Source: DAISJI01 sp964559835 (lineage in GTDB: Bacteria > Acidobacteriota > Terriglobia > Terriglobales > Acidobacteriaceae). Taken from it: a stretch of DNA of 64,000 nucleotides. Numbering within the stretch: position 1 is the stretch's first letter; each line of letters starts with the position of its first letter. Under the pieces are notes generated by a model. It searched no databases. It saw only the letters and a program-made list of their open reading frames with translations, and was not told where the DNA came from. The stretch lies in contig CAZLJE010000026.1 in assembly GCA_964559835.1 (NCBI GenBank), positions 16,954-80,953 on the forward strand, in the 5' to 3' direction. This document shows, piece by piece, positions 1 to 7,366 of this stretch. A program made the position numbers and the translations under genes.

Positions 1-1
1 G

Positions 2-133
2 ACCGCATGCGCATCGTGCGAGAGCCTGAAGATCGCGGTGGTGCGACGTGGAGACCAGACGCTGGTCGTGTGCGGCAAATGCGCGGCGGTGTCGAGAGTG
101 GTGATCGAGGAGTTTGTGGCGGGGGAGTTCTAG
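2..133 (+). CDS. C-terminal end of a zinc-ribbon-like protein (partial)
   Basis: Frame 2 is open from the window edge to the TAG at 131-133 and encodes 43 residues. It reads ...CASCESLKIAVV...LVVCGKCAAVSRVVIEEF, with two CxxC pairs about 20 residues apart, the spacing of a small zinc ribbon. The start lies outside the window, so length and function cannot be judged. The regular Cys pairs and coding-like composition argue for a real gene tail rather than a chance frame, but the family is unknown. Confidence 0.45.
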   Translation, partial: TACASCESLKIAVVRRGDQTLVVCGKCAAVSRVVIEEFVAGEF

Positions 134-180
134 TGCGGTGTGTCGTCTCTACGAGACTCGGGAATCGATCTGGGCAGCTA

Positions 181-210
181 ACCCGGCACTCACGTGCCGC
201 GCTATGAACT
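181..210. repeat. Dispersed 30-bp hairpin repeat, copy 1
   Basis: Contains the inverted repeat CGGCAC-tcac-GTGCCG (184-199). The reverse complement of 181-210 matches 25114-25143 at 29 of 30 bases, so this is one copy of a dispersed intergenic element. It lies in the 111-bp spacer between two convergent genes, where nothing else was recognised except a short GTCTC/GAGAC hairpin near 150. Confidence 0.75.
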
Positions 211-244
211 AACGTCCTGCGGACTAACCCCGGGCCACGCCGAA

Positions 245-454
245 TCAGTGGGCAAGCGCGGCCAGGAGTTCGCGCGCCTGCTTCTGCAGCTCCCCGAAGT
301 GTTTCTGATACTCCACGAACATGCGGTTGAGTTCGAGCGAGCGGTCGGCCGAGAGGTGCGCGCGCAGCAACATGTCGCGCAGGTGGACAGGGTTCGGCAG
401 GACTGCTTCTTCCTTCAGCTCTTCCAGCGCGGTGTTGGGATCGTAGTGGTACAT
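245..454 (-). CDS. Small conserved-looking hypothetical protein (69 aa)
   Basis: I place the start at the ATG at 454 (protein begins MYHYDPNTALEELKEEAV) because GAGG sits six bases upstream. A longer reading from 478 would only add residues encoded by the ctcatgg repeat tract. The protein is mostly helical and charged, with no signal peptide or membrane segment, and ends LQKQARELLAALAH. It is the last gene of the leftward run that begins at infC, separated from its upstream neighbour by a repeat tract. I do not recognise the family. Confidence 0.6.
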   Translation of the reverse strand: MYHYDPNTALEELKEEAVLPNPVHLRDMLLRAHLSADRSLELNRMFVEYQKHFGELQKQARELLAALAH

Positions 455-463
455 GGGATACCT

Positions 464-512
464 CGGCTCATGGCTCATGGCTCATGGCTCATGGCTCATG
501 GCTCATGGCTCA
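464..512. repeat. Tandem ctcatgg heptamer tract
   Basis: Six or so head-to-tail copies of the 7-base word ctcatgg occupy the spacer immediately upstream of the 69-aa gene. The same word class (gagccatgagccctgagcc) returns at 48077-48222. No inverted arm is seen here. Confidence 0.85.
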
Positions 513-554
513 TGCAAATGATAAGAGCAGATGGGTCATGTGCAAGATGCAAAA

Positions 555-884
555 CTAACGTTTCGTTTTCTTACGCGAGCTTTTTTTACGCGCGAAGAAG
601 GAATGGTGGTGAGACTTCATGTCGATCCGGAGGCCGTGAAATTTCACGCCTTCGGATTCCAGCCGCATGCGCTGTTCGAAGCCGTGTTCTCCGGTGAGCA
701 GGATCTTGCCGCCTGCGCCAACCACGCGGTGCCAGGCCACGCCGTCGGAGCTGTGCAACGCCCATACCACCTGTCGGGCGGCGCCGGGGAAGCCTGCCGC
801 ATAGGCGACATCACCATAGGTCGCCACTTTTCCCTTTGGAATCCGGCGCACCTGGCGCAGGATCAGTTCAAACATCGATGTCAT
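555..884 (-). CDS. Alkyltransferase-like (ATL) DNA-damage protein
   Basis: The 109-residue protein has the fold-defining segments of the C-terminal domain of O6-alkylguanine-DNA alkyltransferase: the helix-turn-helix (IPKGKVATYGDVAYAAG, residues 15-31), the asparagine-hinge region replaced by GAARQVVWAL, and the active-site loop. In true alkyltransferases that loop reads PCHRV with a catalytic Cys. Here it reads AWHRV, so the acceptor Cys is Trp, as in ATL proteins (E. coli YbaZ has PWHRV). ATLs bind O6-alkylguanine and hand it to nucleotide excision repair. A Lys/Arg-rich tail ends the protein. The exact start is uncertain (884 or 875); neither has a clear ribosome site. Confidence 0.85.
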   Translation of the reverse strand: MTSMFELILRQVRRIPKGKVATYGDVAYAAGFPGAARQVVWALHSSDGVAWHRVVGAGGKILLTGEHGFEQRMRLESEGVKFHGLRIDMKSHHHSFFARKKSSRKKTKR

Positions 885-898
885 GTGAGTAGTCTAAG

Positions 899-985
899 CA
901 CGTACTCCGTATTCCGTATTTCGTATTCCGTATGGGACCAAACCGGAATCTCGCCGGAATAGGGAATACGACATACTGAATACGT
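899..985. repeat. gtattccgtat word repeat with inverted partner
   Basis: Copies of gtattccgtat(t) are followed by the complementary words gaatacg...gaatacg, giving a loose mirrored structure in the gap between pheT and the ATL gene. The same word recurs near 44760. Confidence 0.7.
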
Positions 986-987
986 CC

Positions 988-3090
988 TTACGCGCGCTGC
1001 TGGCCTCCCAGCGCTTCCAATGCCTTCACGATCTGCTGCGACCAGAGCGCCACTTCTTCGTCGCGCAACGTGCGGTCCGACGACTGGAACGCGGCGCGGA
1101 GCAGCATTGAGTACTTCCCTTTCGGCACGTTTCCGCCACGGAAAACTTCGATCGGTTCCAGACGCGTCAGCTCTGCGATGCGTAGCACGGCGACGGTGCC
1201 GCGGATGCGGTCAAAGGTAATGGCGTCGTCGAACAGGAACGAGAAGTCGCGATCGACCTCGGGATAGCGCGAGATCGCCTGGTAGCGCGGCTTGCGCAGC
1301 GAGTGCTCGAACACGCGCTCGAGGTCCACTTCAGCAAGGAATACTTCCTGCTTGAGTTTGCGCTCGGCGGCGACGCGCGGGTGCAACTGGCCAAAACGCG
1401 CAACCGTTTTGCCGTCCATGACGGCGCGCGCCGAGCGGCCGGGATGGAAGTAGTCGGCCGAGTGGGCGTCGAAGTAAAGCGCGCCGTGCGCGAACTCGGC
1501 GAGCAAGGTTTCAACGTCGCCCTTCAGATCGTAGAACGTGTAGGGGCGTCCCGGTTGATGGACGTTCGCCTCGACGGCCGCGCCGGTTGCGCCGAAACAC
1601 AGCCGACGGTGTTCGGCCGTGCGCTCGCCGACCTTCTCATAGACGTTGCCGATCTCGAACAGGCGCACGCTGGCGTTACCTCGGTTCAGGTTGTAGCCGA
1701 GCATGGCGAGCATGCTGGGCGCCATCGAGGTGCGCATCACGGCCGCTGTCTCGCTGATCGGGTTTGCTACCTCCACGACCTCGAGGTTCGAGAACGCAGT
1801 CGCGTCCTCGCGCGAGATGAAGCTGAGCGGTATAGCTTCGTTGTAGCCGAGGCCGAGCAGCGACTCGCGCACGCGTCCTTGCTTGCGCTCCACGTCACTC
1901 TCGACGACGCCGCCGACAAAGCCCGGCAGCGTGTTCTCAAAATTGTCGTAGCCGTAAATACGCGCGATCTCCTCGATGAGATCGATCTCGCGCTCTACGT
2001 CGAGCCGCCAGCTCGGAACCTGGACGGTGTAGGCATCCACTTCCTCGGCGACGGCGGCGTGCGCGCCACCGCGTCCGACTGGAGCGACTTCTTGCCTTGC
2101 GGCACTGGCAGCCGTGGCGGCAGTGACGCCGAAGCCTAGGCGGCGCAGAATGCGCGTGACATCGACATCCGGGATATCGGCGCCGAGGATGCGACGCACT
2201 TCGCTGTGGCGCAGCGTAAGCGTCGGATGCGAGAGCTTGCGCGGATACGCATCGATTGCACCGCCTTCCAACTGACCGCCGGCGGTTTGCAGGATCAGTT
2301 CCGCGACACGCGCACAGGCAGTCGGAGTGATGCCGATATCGGCGCCGCGCTCGAAGCGGTGCGATGCGTCGGTGTGCATCGCGTGACGGCGCGCGGTGCG
2401 GCGGATCGATGCCGGGTCGAACCAGGCGGACTCGATGAGCACATTGCGCGTGCGCTCGGTGATCATCGTGTCGTACCCACCCATCACGCCGGCGAGCGCG
2501 ACCGGCTTCACCGCGTCGGCGATCACGAGATCGTCGGGATGGAGCTGGCGTTCGACGCCGTCAAGCGTCTTCAGCTTCTCGCCTATGCGCGCGCGGCGGA
2601 CGACGATCTTCCCGCCCTCGAGCGTGTCGAGGTCGAAACAGTGCGTCGGGTGGCCGATCTCGTGCAGCGTGTAGTTGCTCGCGTCGGCGACATTCGAAAT
2701 CGCGCGCGAATCGACCAGCGCGAGCCGCTGCGCGATCTCCTCCGGCGAGGGTGAGATTTTCACGTTGCGGACGATCTGGGCCGTGTAGCGCGCGCAGCCT
2801 TTGGGATCTTCTATCTCGATTGCGAAGTTTGCGTCGCCGCTGGTCTTCGGGAGCTTTGGCGCAATCGGGCGCAGATCGCGGTCGTACACGGCGGAGCAAT
2901 CGCGCGCCACGCCGTAGTGGTTCATCGCGTCGACGCGGTTGGGCGTGAAATCCACGTCGAAGACCGTACGCTCACCTTCACCCTCGACCGACTCGACGGA
3001 GATGCCGGCGAGGGTCAAGTCTTCGGCGAGCTTCCGGTCGTCCACCGGGATATTGACGAATTCACGCAGCCAACTGGGAATGATTTTCAT
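988..3090 (-). CDS. pheT: Phenylalanyl-tRNA synthetase beta subunit, short form
   Basis: Non-catalytic but essential beta chain of the (alphabeta)2 PheRS. Recognisable parts are the N-terminal core (MKIIPSWLREFVNIPVD...DVDFTPNR), the B3/4 editing region, the B5 region, the inactive class II core and a C-terminal ferredoxin-like anticodon-binding domain starting near residue 608 (RYQAISRYPEVDRDFSFLF). At 700 residues it is about 90 shorter than the E. coli protein. The missing piece is the OB-fold tRNA-binding domain that normally follows residue 40, and here the core continues directly. A low-complexity Ala/Val-rich insert lies near residues 325-345. It follows pheS after a 70-bp mirrored repeat that abuts its ATG, so no ribosome site is visible. 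Confidence 0.96.
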   Translation of the reverse strand: MKIIPSWLREFVNIPVDDRKLAEDLTLAGISVESVEGEGERTVFDVDFTPNRVDAMNHYGVARDCSAVYDRDLRPIAPKLPKTSGDANFAIEIEDPKGCARYTAQIVRNVKISPSPEEIAQRLALVDSRAISNVADASNYTLHEIGHPTHCFDLDTLEGGKIVVRRARIGEKLKTLDGVERQLHPDDLVIADAVKPVALAGVMGGYDTMITERTRNVLIESAWFDPASIRRTARRHAMHTDASHRFERGADIGITPTACARVAELILQTAGGQLEGGAIDAYPRKLSHPTLTLRHSEVRRILGADIPDVDVTRILRRLGFGVTAATAASAARQEVAPVGRGGAHAAVAEEVDAYTVQVPSWRLDVEREIDLIEEIARIYGYDNFENTLPGFVGGVVESDVERKQGRVRESLLGLGYNEAIPLSFISREDATAFSNLEVVEVANPISETAAVMRTSMAPSMLAMLGYNLNRGNASVRLFEIGNVYEKVGERTAEHRRLCFGATGAAVEANVHQPGRPYTFYDLKGDVETLLAEFAHGALYFDAHSADYFHPGRSARAVMDGKTVARFGQLHPRVAAERKLKQEVFLAEVDLERVFEHSLRKPRYQAISRYPEVDRDFSFLFDDAITFDRIRGTVAVLRIAELTRLEPIEVFRGGNVPKGKYSMLLRAAFQSSDRTLRDEEVALWSQQIVKALEALGGQQRA

Positions 3091-3160
3091 GACGTTTCAA
3101 GGTTTCAAGGTTTCGAAGGTTTCGCGTGAAACTCTGAAACCTTCGGAACCTTGAAACGTG
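3091..3160. repeat. Mirrored 'acgtttcaaggttt' repeat in the pheS-pheT gap
   Basis: The gap consists almost wholly of three direct copies of tttcaagg-type words and then their reverse complement. Arm 3092-3104 pairs with 3147-3159 and inner words also pair, so the RNA would form one long hairpin between pheS and pheT. Confidence 0.85.
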
Positions 3161-3161
3161 T

Positions 3162-4274
3162 TCACGCAAACTGCTCCAAAAACCTCACGTCACCGTTAAA
3201 GAACAATTGCAGGTCCGGTACGCCGTACAGCATCGACGCCAGCCGGTCTACGCCCATGCCGAAGGCGAAACCGCTGACTTTCTGCGGGTCGTAGCCGACG
3301 AATCCGTACAGCGCCGGGTCGACCATCCCGGAGCCGAGCATCTCGATCCAGCCGCTGGCTTTGCAATTCGGACAGCGGTTCGGCCCCTGGTAGCCGCTGC
3401 CGCCGCAGAAAATGCAGCTCAGCAGCACTTCGGCGCTCGGCTCGGTGAACGGAAAGAACGACGGCCGAAAACGCGTCTTCACCGACGATCCAAACAACTC
3501 TTTCATCGCATGGTCGAGCGAGCCCTTCAGATCGCGGAAGGTGATGTTTGTATCGACGGCGAGGCCTTCGACCTGGTGGAACATCGGCGAGTGCGTCGCG
3601 TCGGGCGCGTCGTTGCGATAGACGCGGCCGGGGATGACGACGCGCACCGGCGGTTGCTGCTTCTCCATGGTGCGGATCTGCACCGGCGACGTATGCGTGC
3701 GCAGCAGCAGGCGATCGCGCGCGGCCTTGTTCTCCTGGCCGGCGATGAAGATGGTGTCCTGCATGTCGCGCGCGGGATGGTTCGGCGGGAAATTGAGCGA
3801 CTCGAAGTTGTAGTAGTCGGTCTCGATCTCCGGCCCCTCGGCGACGGAGTAACCCATGTGCTGGAAGACGCGGACGATCTCGTTCATCGTGCGCGTGATG
3901 GGGTGCTCGGCGCCCAGCGGACAGCGCGTGCCGGGGAGCGTGACGTCGAGCGCTTCGGCTCGCAGGCGAGCGTCATCGGCACCGCCCTTGAGGCGCTGCT
4001 CGGTTGCCGCGACTGTTTCCTCGACCTTCGCCCTGAGCTCATTGACCTTTTGTCCGACCGCGCGTTTTTGCGGGCCGGGCGCGGCTTTGAGCCACCCGTC
4101 GTTGAGTTGGGTCAGGATGCCGTTCTTGCGCGCCATCCAGCGGTCGCGGAAAGTCTTCCAGTCGTTCTCGTTGGCAACGGCGGCGGATTCCGAATCGAGC
4201 GCGCGCAGAAGATCGGCGGCGGCGCGTTCGAGCGCGCCGGGCGAGTAGTCGTCGAGTTTGGGGACGATATACAT
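3162..4274 (-). CDS. pheS: Phenylalanyl-tRNA synthetase alpha subunit
   Basis: Catalytic chain of PheRS, charging tRNA-Phe. The 370-residue protein has an N-terminal coiled coil (residues 5-100) and a class II catalytic core: GPEIETDYYNFESLNFP near residue 150, FRPSFFPFTEPSAEV in the middle, and motif 3 GFAFGMGVDRLASMLYG near the C-terminus. A Cys-containing CIFCGG..CPNC segment (about residue 300) looks like an inserted zinc knuckle. I chose the ATG at 4274; an in-frame TTG three codons earlier is unlikely. It lies downstream of rplT across repeats and upstream of pheT, the classic order. Confidence 0.96.
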   Translation of the reverse strand: MYIVPKLDDYSPGALERAAADLLRALDSESAAVANENDWKTFRDRWMARKNGILTQLNDGWLKAAPGPQKRAVGQKVNELRAKVEETVAATEQRLKGGADDARLRAEALDVTLPGTRCPLGAEHPITRTMNEIVRVFQHMGYSVAEGPEIETDYYNFESLNFPPNHPARDMQDTIFIAGQENKAARDRLLLRTHTSPVQIRTMEKQQPPVRVVIPGRVYRNDAPDATHSPMFHQVEGLAVDTNITFRDLKGSLDHAMKELFGSSVKTRFRPSFFPFTEPSAEVLLSCIFCGGSGYQGPNRCPNCKASGWIEMLGSGMVDPALYGFVGYDPQKVSGFAFGMGVDRLASMLYGVPDLQLFFNGDVRFLEQFA

Positions 4275-4285
4275 GAAAAACAAGC

Positions 4286-4385
4286 CACGGATTTCACGGA
4301 TTCACACGGATCGTATCCGCGTTCATCCGCGTAAATCCGCGGCTGATGTTTTGGCTAAAAGCTAAGAGCTAATAGCTAAAAGCTG
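4286..4385. repeat. Mirrored 'cacggattt' repeat plus 'agctaa' words in the rplT-pheS gap
   Basis: Words of the type cacggatt are repeated directly and then in reverse complement (ccacggattt near 4286 against aaatccgcgg near 4335), followed by about four agcta(a)nagct words at 4357-4385. The same cacggatt word occurs at 7365-7435 and, as cgcggatt, at 23703-23774. Confidence 0.8.
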
Positions 4386-4390
4386 CTGTC

Positions 4391-4750
4391 CTAAGCGGCG
4401 TTCGCGGCCTTCGCCTGCTCGGCCAGCTTGGTAAATCCGCCGGGGTCCTGGACGGCGATGTCGGCCAGGATCTTGCGATCCAGTTCGACGCCCGCTTTTT
4501 TCAACCCGCTGATGAAGCGGCTGTAGCTGATGCCGTTGGCATTGGCGGCGGCATTGATGCGCACGATCCACAGCGAGCGGTACTGGCGCTTCTTCTGCTT
4601 GCGGCCGGAGTAGGCGAACTTCAGTCCGCGCTCGACCGACTCTTTCGCTGAGCGATAGAGTTTCGATTTTGTCAGGAAATATCCTGACGCTTTCTCTAAT
4701 ATCTTTTTCCGCTTGGCGCGGCGCTTCGTTCCACGTTTTACGCGAGGCAT
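4391..4750 (-). CDS. rplT: 50S ribosomal protein L20
   Basis: Large-subunit assembly protein and, in many bacteria, translational repressor of its own operon. The sequence begins MPRVKRGTKRRAKRKKILEKASGYFL, with the basic N-terminal extension, followed by the conserved SKLYRSAKESVERGLKFAY and RINAAANANG blocks. Its 119 residues match the usual length. The start is the ATG at 4750, preceded by AGGAG at good spacing; upstream in-frame codons are not used. It sits between rpmI and pheS in the infC operon. Confidence 0.97.
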   Translation of the reverse strand: MPRVKRGTKRRAKRKKILEKASGYFLTKSKLYRSAKESVERGLKFAYSGRKQKKRQYRSLWIVRINAAANANGISYSRFISGLKKAGVELDRKILADIAVQDPGGFTKLAEQAKAANAA

Positions 4751-4826
4751 TGTGTTCTCCTGTTTTTGTGCTTCGTTATTTCGGCGGCTGGAGGTAAGGA
4801 GCGGTAGCTCGACCTCTTCACACACC

Positions 4827-4890
4827 TTTCAAGGTTTCAAAGTTTCAAGGTTTCAACGTGAAACCTCCGAAACCTTCCAACCTTGAAACT
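4827..4890. repeat. Mirrored 'tttcaaggttt' repeat in the rpmI-rplT gap
   Basis: Direct copies of caaggtttcaa/agtttcaaggtt are followed by aaccttccaaccttgaaact, their reverse complement. It is a cousin of the 3091-3160 element, but the two are not identical copies. Confidence 0.8.
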
Positions 4891-5085
4891 TTAGTAGGGG
4901 ATCATCCGCTTGATCTTCGCGGTGTCCGCCTTGTCCAAGATAACGTCTTTGTCCAAGTGACGCTTTTTCTTCGTCGTCTTGGTGGTCAGAATATGGCGCG
5001 CAAAGGCGTGACCGCGTTTCACCTTGCCGGTGGCAGTCTTCTTAAAGCGCTTGGCGGCGCCGCTGTGGGTCTTCAGTTTCGGCAT
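4891..5085 (-). CDS. rpmI: 50S ribosomal protein L35
   Basis: A 64-residue basic ribosomal protein beginning MPKLKTHSGAAKRFKKTATGKVKRGHAF, followed by a TTKKKRHL segment. The length is typical. The start is the ATG at 5085, with GAGG four bases upstream; the extra upstream in-frame residues derive from the atcgggtgatt repeat. It lies second in the infC-rpmI-rplT operon, 257 bp after infC. Confidence 0.97.
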   Translation of the reverse strand: MPKLKTHSGAAKRFKKTATGKVKRGHAFARHILTTKTTKKKRHLDKDVILDKADTAKIKRMIPY

Positions 5086-5342
5086 ACGTCCTCTATCGGG
5101 TGATTGCGTAATCGGGTAATCGGGTGATTGCAAGGCCGCGCAGATTTACGACCGGCCGGACGGTAACCCTTACCAAGCGTACGCGAATTTCATATTTTAG
5201 CCTAAGAGGCTGATTTCAGGAAGGGTGCGCGCCGCTCGCGCCCGATACATCCCAAAAACTAACCCACCGCTTCCGCAGTGGGCTAACGGATTCCGCCGCT
5301 ACGCGGCTCAATCACCAATCACAAATCACTCAATCACAAATG
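5086..5342. other. infC-rpmI spacer with several repeat words
   Basis: This 257-bp gap is long for this operon. It holds atcgggtgatt words (5095-5131), an AGCC-taaga-GGCT hairpin near 5200, a CCCAC/GTGGG hairpin embedded in ctaac words (about 5258-5305), and tcacaaatcac words (5308-5341). In E. coli the region near rpmI/rplT carries the L20 operator. I see no clear L20-binding mimic but cannot exclude one. Confidence 0.6.
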
Positions 5343-5987
5343 TTACTGCGTTCCGGTCGGTCTCGCCGGCACGGGAGCCGGTTGCGCCTGCTGCTGGCCT
5401 TGAGCCTGTTGCGGCTGTCCACCCTGCGCCTGCTGCTGTGGCGGCTTCGGTTTTGGCGGCTTCTGCGGCGGCTGGGCCTTTGCGGGCGCCAGGATCAGGT
5501 GCAGTGTGTTGCCTTCCTGCCGCGGCCGGAATTCCACGATCGCCTTGTCGCCAAGGTCCTTGATCAACCGGTCGAGGATCTCGCGTCCCAGCATCTGGCG
5601 CGTCATTTCGCGTCCACGGAAGAAGATGGTCGCCTTGACCTTGTCGCCCTCTTCAAGGAAGCGCAGGGCGTGGTTCTTCTTGGTCTGGTAATCGTGCTCG
5701 TCGACATTGATACGGAACTTGACTTCCTTGACCGTAATGACGTGCTGGTGCTTCTTGGCCTCGCGTTCCTGCTTTTCCTTCTGGTAAAGGAATTTGCCGA
5801 AGTCCATGATGCGGACTACCGGGGGTTGCGCGGTAGGTGAGATCTCGACCAGGTCCAGGGCCTTTTCACGGGCCATCTTGAGCGCCTCGTACGGCGCCAT
5901 GATCCCGATCTGGTTGCCTTCGTCGTCGATCACGCGCACTTCGCGGGCGCGAATGCGGTCGTTCGTGCGGATATACCTCTTATCGAT
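5343..5987 (-). CDS. infC: Translation initiation factor IF-3 with a non-canonical AUC start
   Basis: IF-3 keeps the 30S subunit free and proofreads the start codon and initiator tRNA. The first ATG/GTG-type reading starts at 5939, inside the N domain. The frame continues upstream to 5987 and encodes IDKRYIRTNDRIRAREV, the expected IF-3 N-terminus. The codon at 5987-5985 is ATC, and AGGAGG lies six bases upstream (5999-5994). IF-3 genes are known for such rare starts (AUU in E. coli, AUC in Myxococcus), which let IF-3 repress its own synthesis. The 214-residue protein has both domains plus an unusual Pro/Gln-rich tail from about residue 172. First gene of the infC-rpmI-rplT-pheS-pheT operon. 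Confidence 0.93.
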   Translation of the reverse strand: MDKRYIRTNDRIRAREVRVIDDEGNQIGIMAPYEALKMAREKALDLVEISPTAQPPVVRIMDFGKFLYQKEKQEREAKKHQHVITVKEVKFRINVDEHDYQTKKNHALRFLEEGDKVKATIFFRGREMTRQMLGREILDRLIKDLGDKAIVEFRPRQEGNTLHLILAPAKAQPPQKPPKPKPPQQQAQGGQPQQAQGQQQAQPAPVPARPTGTQ

Positions 5988-5999
5988 GCAGAGCCTCCT
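5985..5999 (-). promoter_or_regulatory. Ribosome binding site and AUC initiator of infC
   Basis: On the minus strand AGGAGG (5999-5994), spacer CTCTGC, then ATC (5987-5985). The perfect Shine-Dalgarno with ideal spacing decides the start at AUC rather than at the internal GTG at 5939, which has no such site. A TATACT -10-like hexamer lies at 6024-6019, without a clear -35. Confidence 0.85.
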
Positions 6000-6054
6000 G
6001 AGCTTTCGAGCAGCTAGGAGTATAGCATTAGAGTGAGTACCGGGTAGCGGGAGC

Positions 6055-6765
6055 TCAGTGCTGAACCACCTTCAGGATAACCAGTACGGTCACTTCAGCA
6101 ACGGCGATGCTGACCCAAACGAACTGCCGGAGGCGAGATCGTTGCAGCGAACGGCGAGTCTGCATGACGAGCTGGCGTTCGAACGGGTCGTCAGCGGCCG
6201 GTTCCGGTGGGAGCAAGTCGATAAACTCCGTGTCGACGCGCACGGCCACCCGTACCGGCATTGGGACCGCGGGCGGGAGGTCGGGCAGAAAGAGTTTGGG
6301 AGTATCGATCACCGCAGACCAGCGCGGGACCGTTAGCACGGCAGAAGCCATCTCCGGTGTCACCGGGGGCGAACTGAGGTGAAGCACGGGCTGCCGCTCG
6401 GGCGCGACGACGTCCGCGATATTACGCAGCAGCGAGCGCCACCATGCCGGCTCATCGCTGACCAGCTCGACGTCGACCGGCTGTGACTCAAGCTGCAGTG
6501 GCGGCAGGACCTCCGGCGAAATCACGTCGCCAATACTGGTGAAGATGGTGCGGTACCACGGTGTGTCGAGGACGTCGCCGACGAGCATGCCGACATTCAC
6601 CGGCCGCGAAGTAACTGTCAAGGGCGGCAGGCGCTCCGGAGAAAGGCGGTCGCGCAGGTTGCCGAGCAGGGAGCGCCACAAAGGCACGGTCAAGCTCGAC
6701 GGCGGGAGCAGGTTCAGTTCTTCGCCGTCGGAGGCGGGCTGGGGTCGAGTTTGGTCAAACAACAT
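6055..6765 (-). CDS. Membrane-anchored protein with three ~45-residue repeats
   Basis: I do not recognise a named family. After the ATG at 6765 (MLFDQTRPQPASDGEELNLLP) come three tandem units of the form W-R/T-S/T-hydrophobic...N/S-I/L-x-D-x-x-x-PE-x-x-P-x-L-x-L-x-S-x-PV. The landmarks are SPERLPPLTVTSRPV, SPEVLPPLQLESQPV and APERQPVLHLSSPPV. A basic stretch (RRSLQRSRLRQ) then precedes a C-terminal hydrophobic anchor (FVWVSIAVAEVTVLVILKVV). The protein is thus probably tail-anchored with the repeats on one side of the inner membrane. It ends 67 bp before infC and could share its transcript. Upstream, a CYTH gene is transcribed divergently. Confidence 0.75.
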   Translation of the reverse strand: MLFDQTRPQPASDGEELNLLPPSSLTVPLWRSLLGNLRDRLSPERLPPLTVTSRPVNVGMLVGDVLDTPWYRTIFTSIGDVISPEVLPPLQLESQPVDVELVSDEPAWWRSLLRNIADVVAPERQPVLHLSSPPVTPEMASAVLTVPRWSAVIDTPKLFLPDLPPAVPMPVRVAVRVDTEFIDLLPPEPAADDPFERQLVMQTRRSLQRSRLRQFVWVSIAVAEVTVLVILKVVQH

Positions 6766-6850
6766 GGGAATCGTTTCATTAGACGCGAGCAGAAGGTGAC
6801 AGGCACCATTGTAATTTGAGCGCAGGCGGGCGGCAGGGTTCCGCGAATTT

Positions 6851-7366
6851 ATGAAGCTGATCAACGTAGAGGTGAAGGCGCGCTGCGCCAACCCTGAAGT
6901 GGTCCGGACGGTGCTGCGCAACCGGCAGGCGCGCTTCGCCGGAACCGACCACCAGATCGATACCTATTTCCGTGTTCCCGACGGGCGATTGAAGCTCCGC
7001 CAAGGAACTATCGAAAACGCACTCATCGCGTATCAGCGTCCGGACCAGGCTGGACCGAAGACCTCCGACGTCGCACTTGCCCCAGTGACGTGCGGCGATG
7101 AACTCCGCGCCGTCCTCGAGCGCGCGCTCGGAGTGCTCGTGGCGGTGGATAAGCAGCGCGAGATCTATTACGCGGAGAACATCAAGTTCCACATCGACCA
7201 GGTGCAGGGGCTGGGGTCGTTCGTTGAGATCGAGGCGTGCGGGCAGCCTGGGGAAGAGGACAAGTTACAGGCGCAGTGTCGGGAGTACATGGAGCTGTTT
7301 GGGATTCGCCACGAAGAGTTGATCGACAGGTCTTACAGCGATCTGCTGCTGCAAAAGAAAAACTAG
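6851..7366 (+). CDS. CYTH-domain protein (class IV adenylate cyclase/triphosphatase-like)
   Basis: The 171-residue protein starts with the CYTH signature ExExK in the form NVEVKAR, and has the alternating charged strands of a triphosphate tunnel enzyme: DTYFRVPDGRLKLRQG, REIYYAENIKFHIDQVQGLGSFVEIEA. The family includes CyaB-type adenylate cyclases, thiamine triphosphatases and inorganic polyphosphatases, and the sequence does not tell which substrate is used. The first ExExK Glu is replaced by Asn-Val in part of the motif, so activity should not be assumed. It is convergent with the next gene, and a long hairpin overlaps both stop codons. Confidence 0.82.
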   Translation: MKLINVEVKARCANPEVVRTVLRNRQARFAGTDHQIDTYFRVPDGRLKLRQGTIENALIAYQRPDQAGPKTSDVALAPVTCGDELRAVLERALGVLVAVDKQREIYYAENIKFHIDQVQGLGSFVEIEACGQPGEEDKLQAQCREYMELFGIRHEELIDRSYSDLLLQKKN

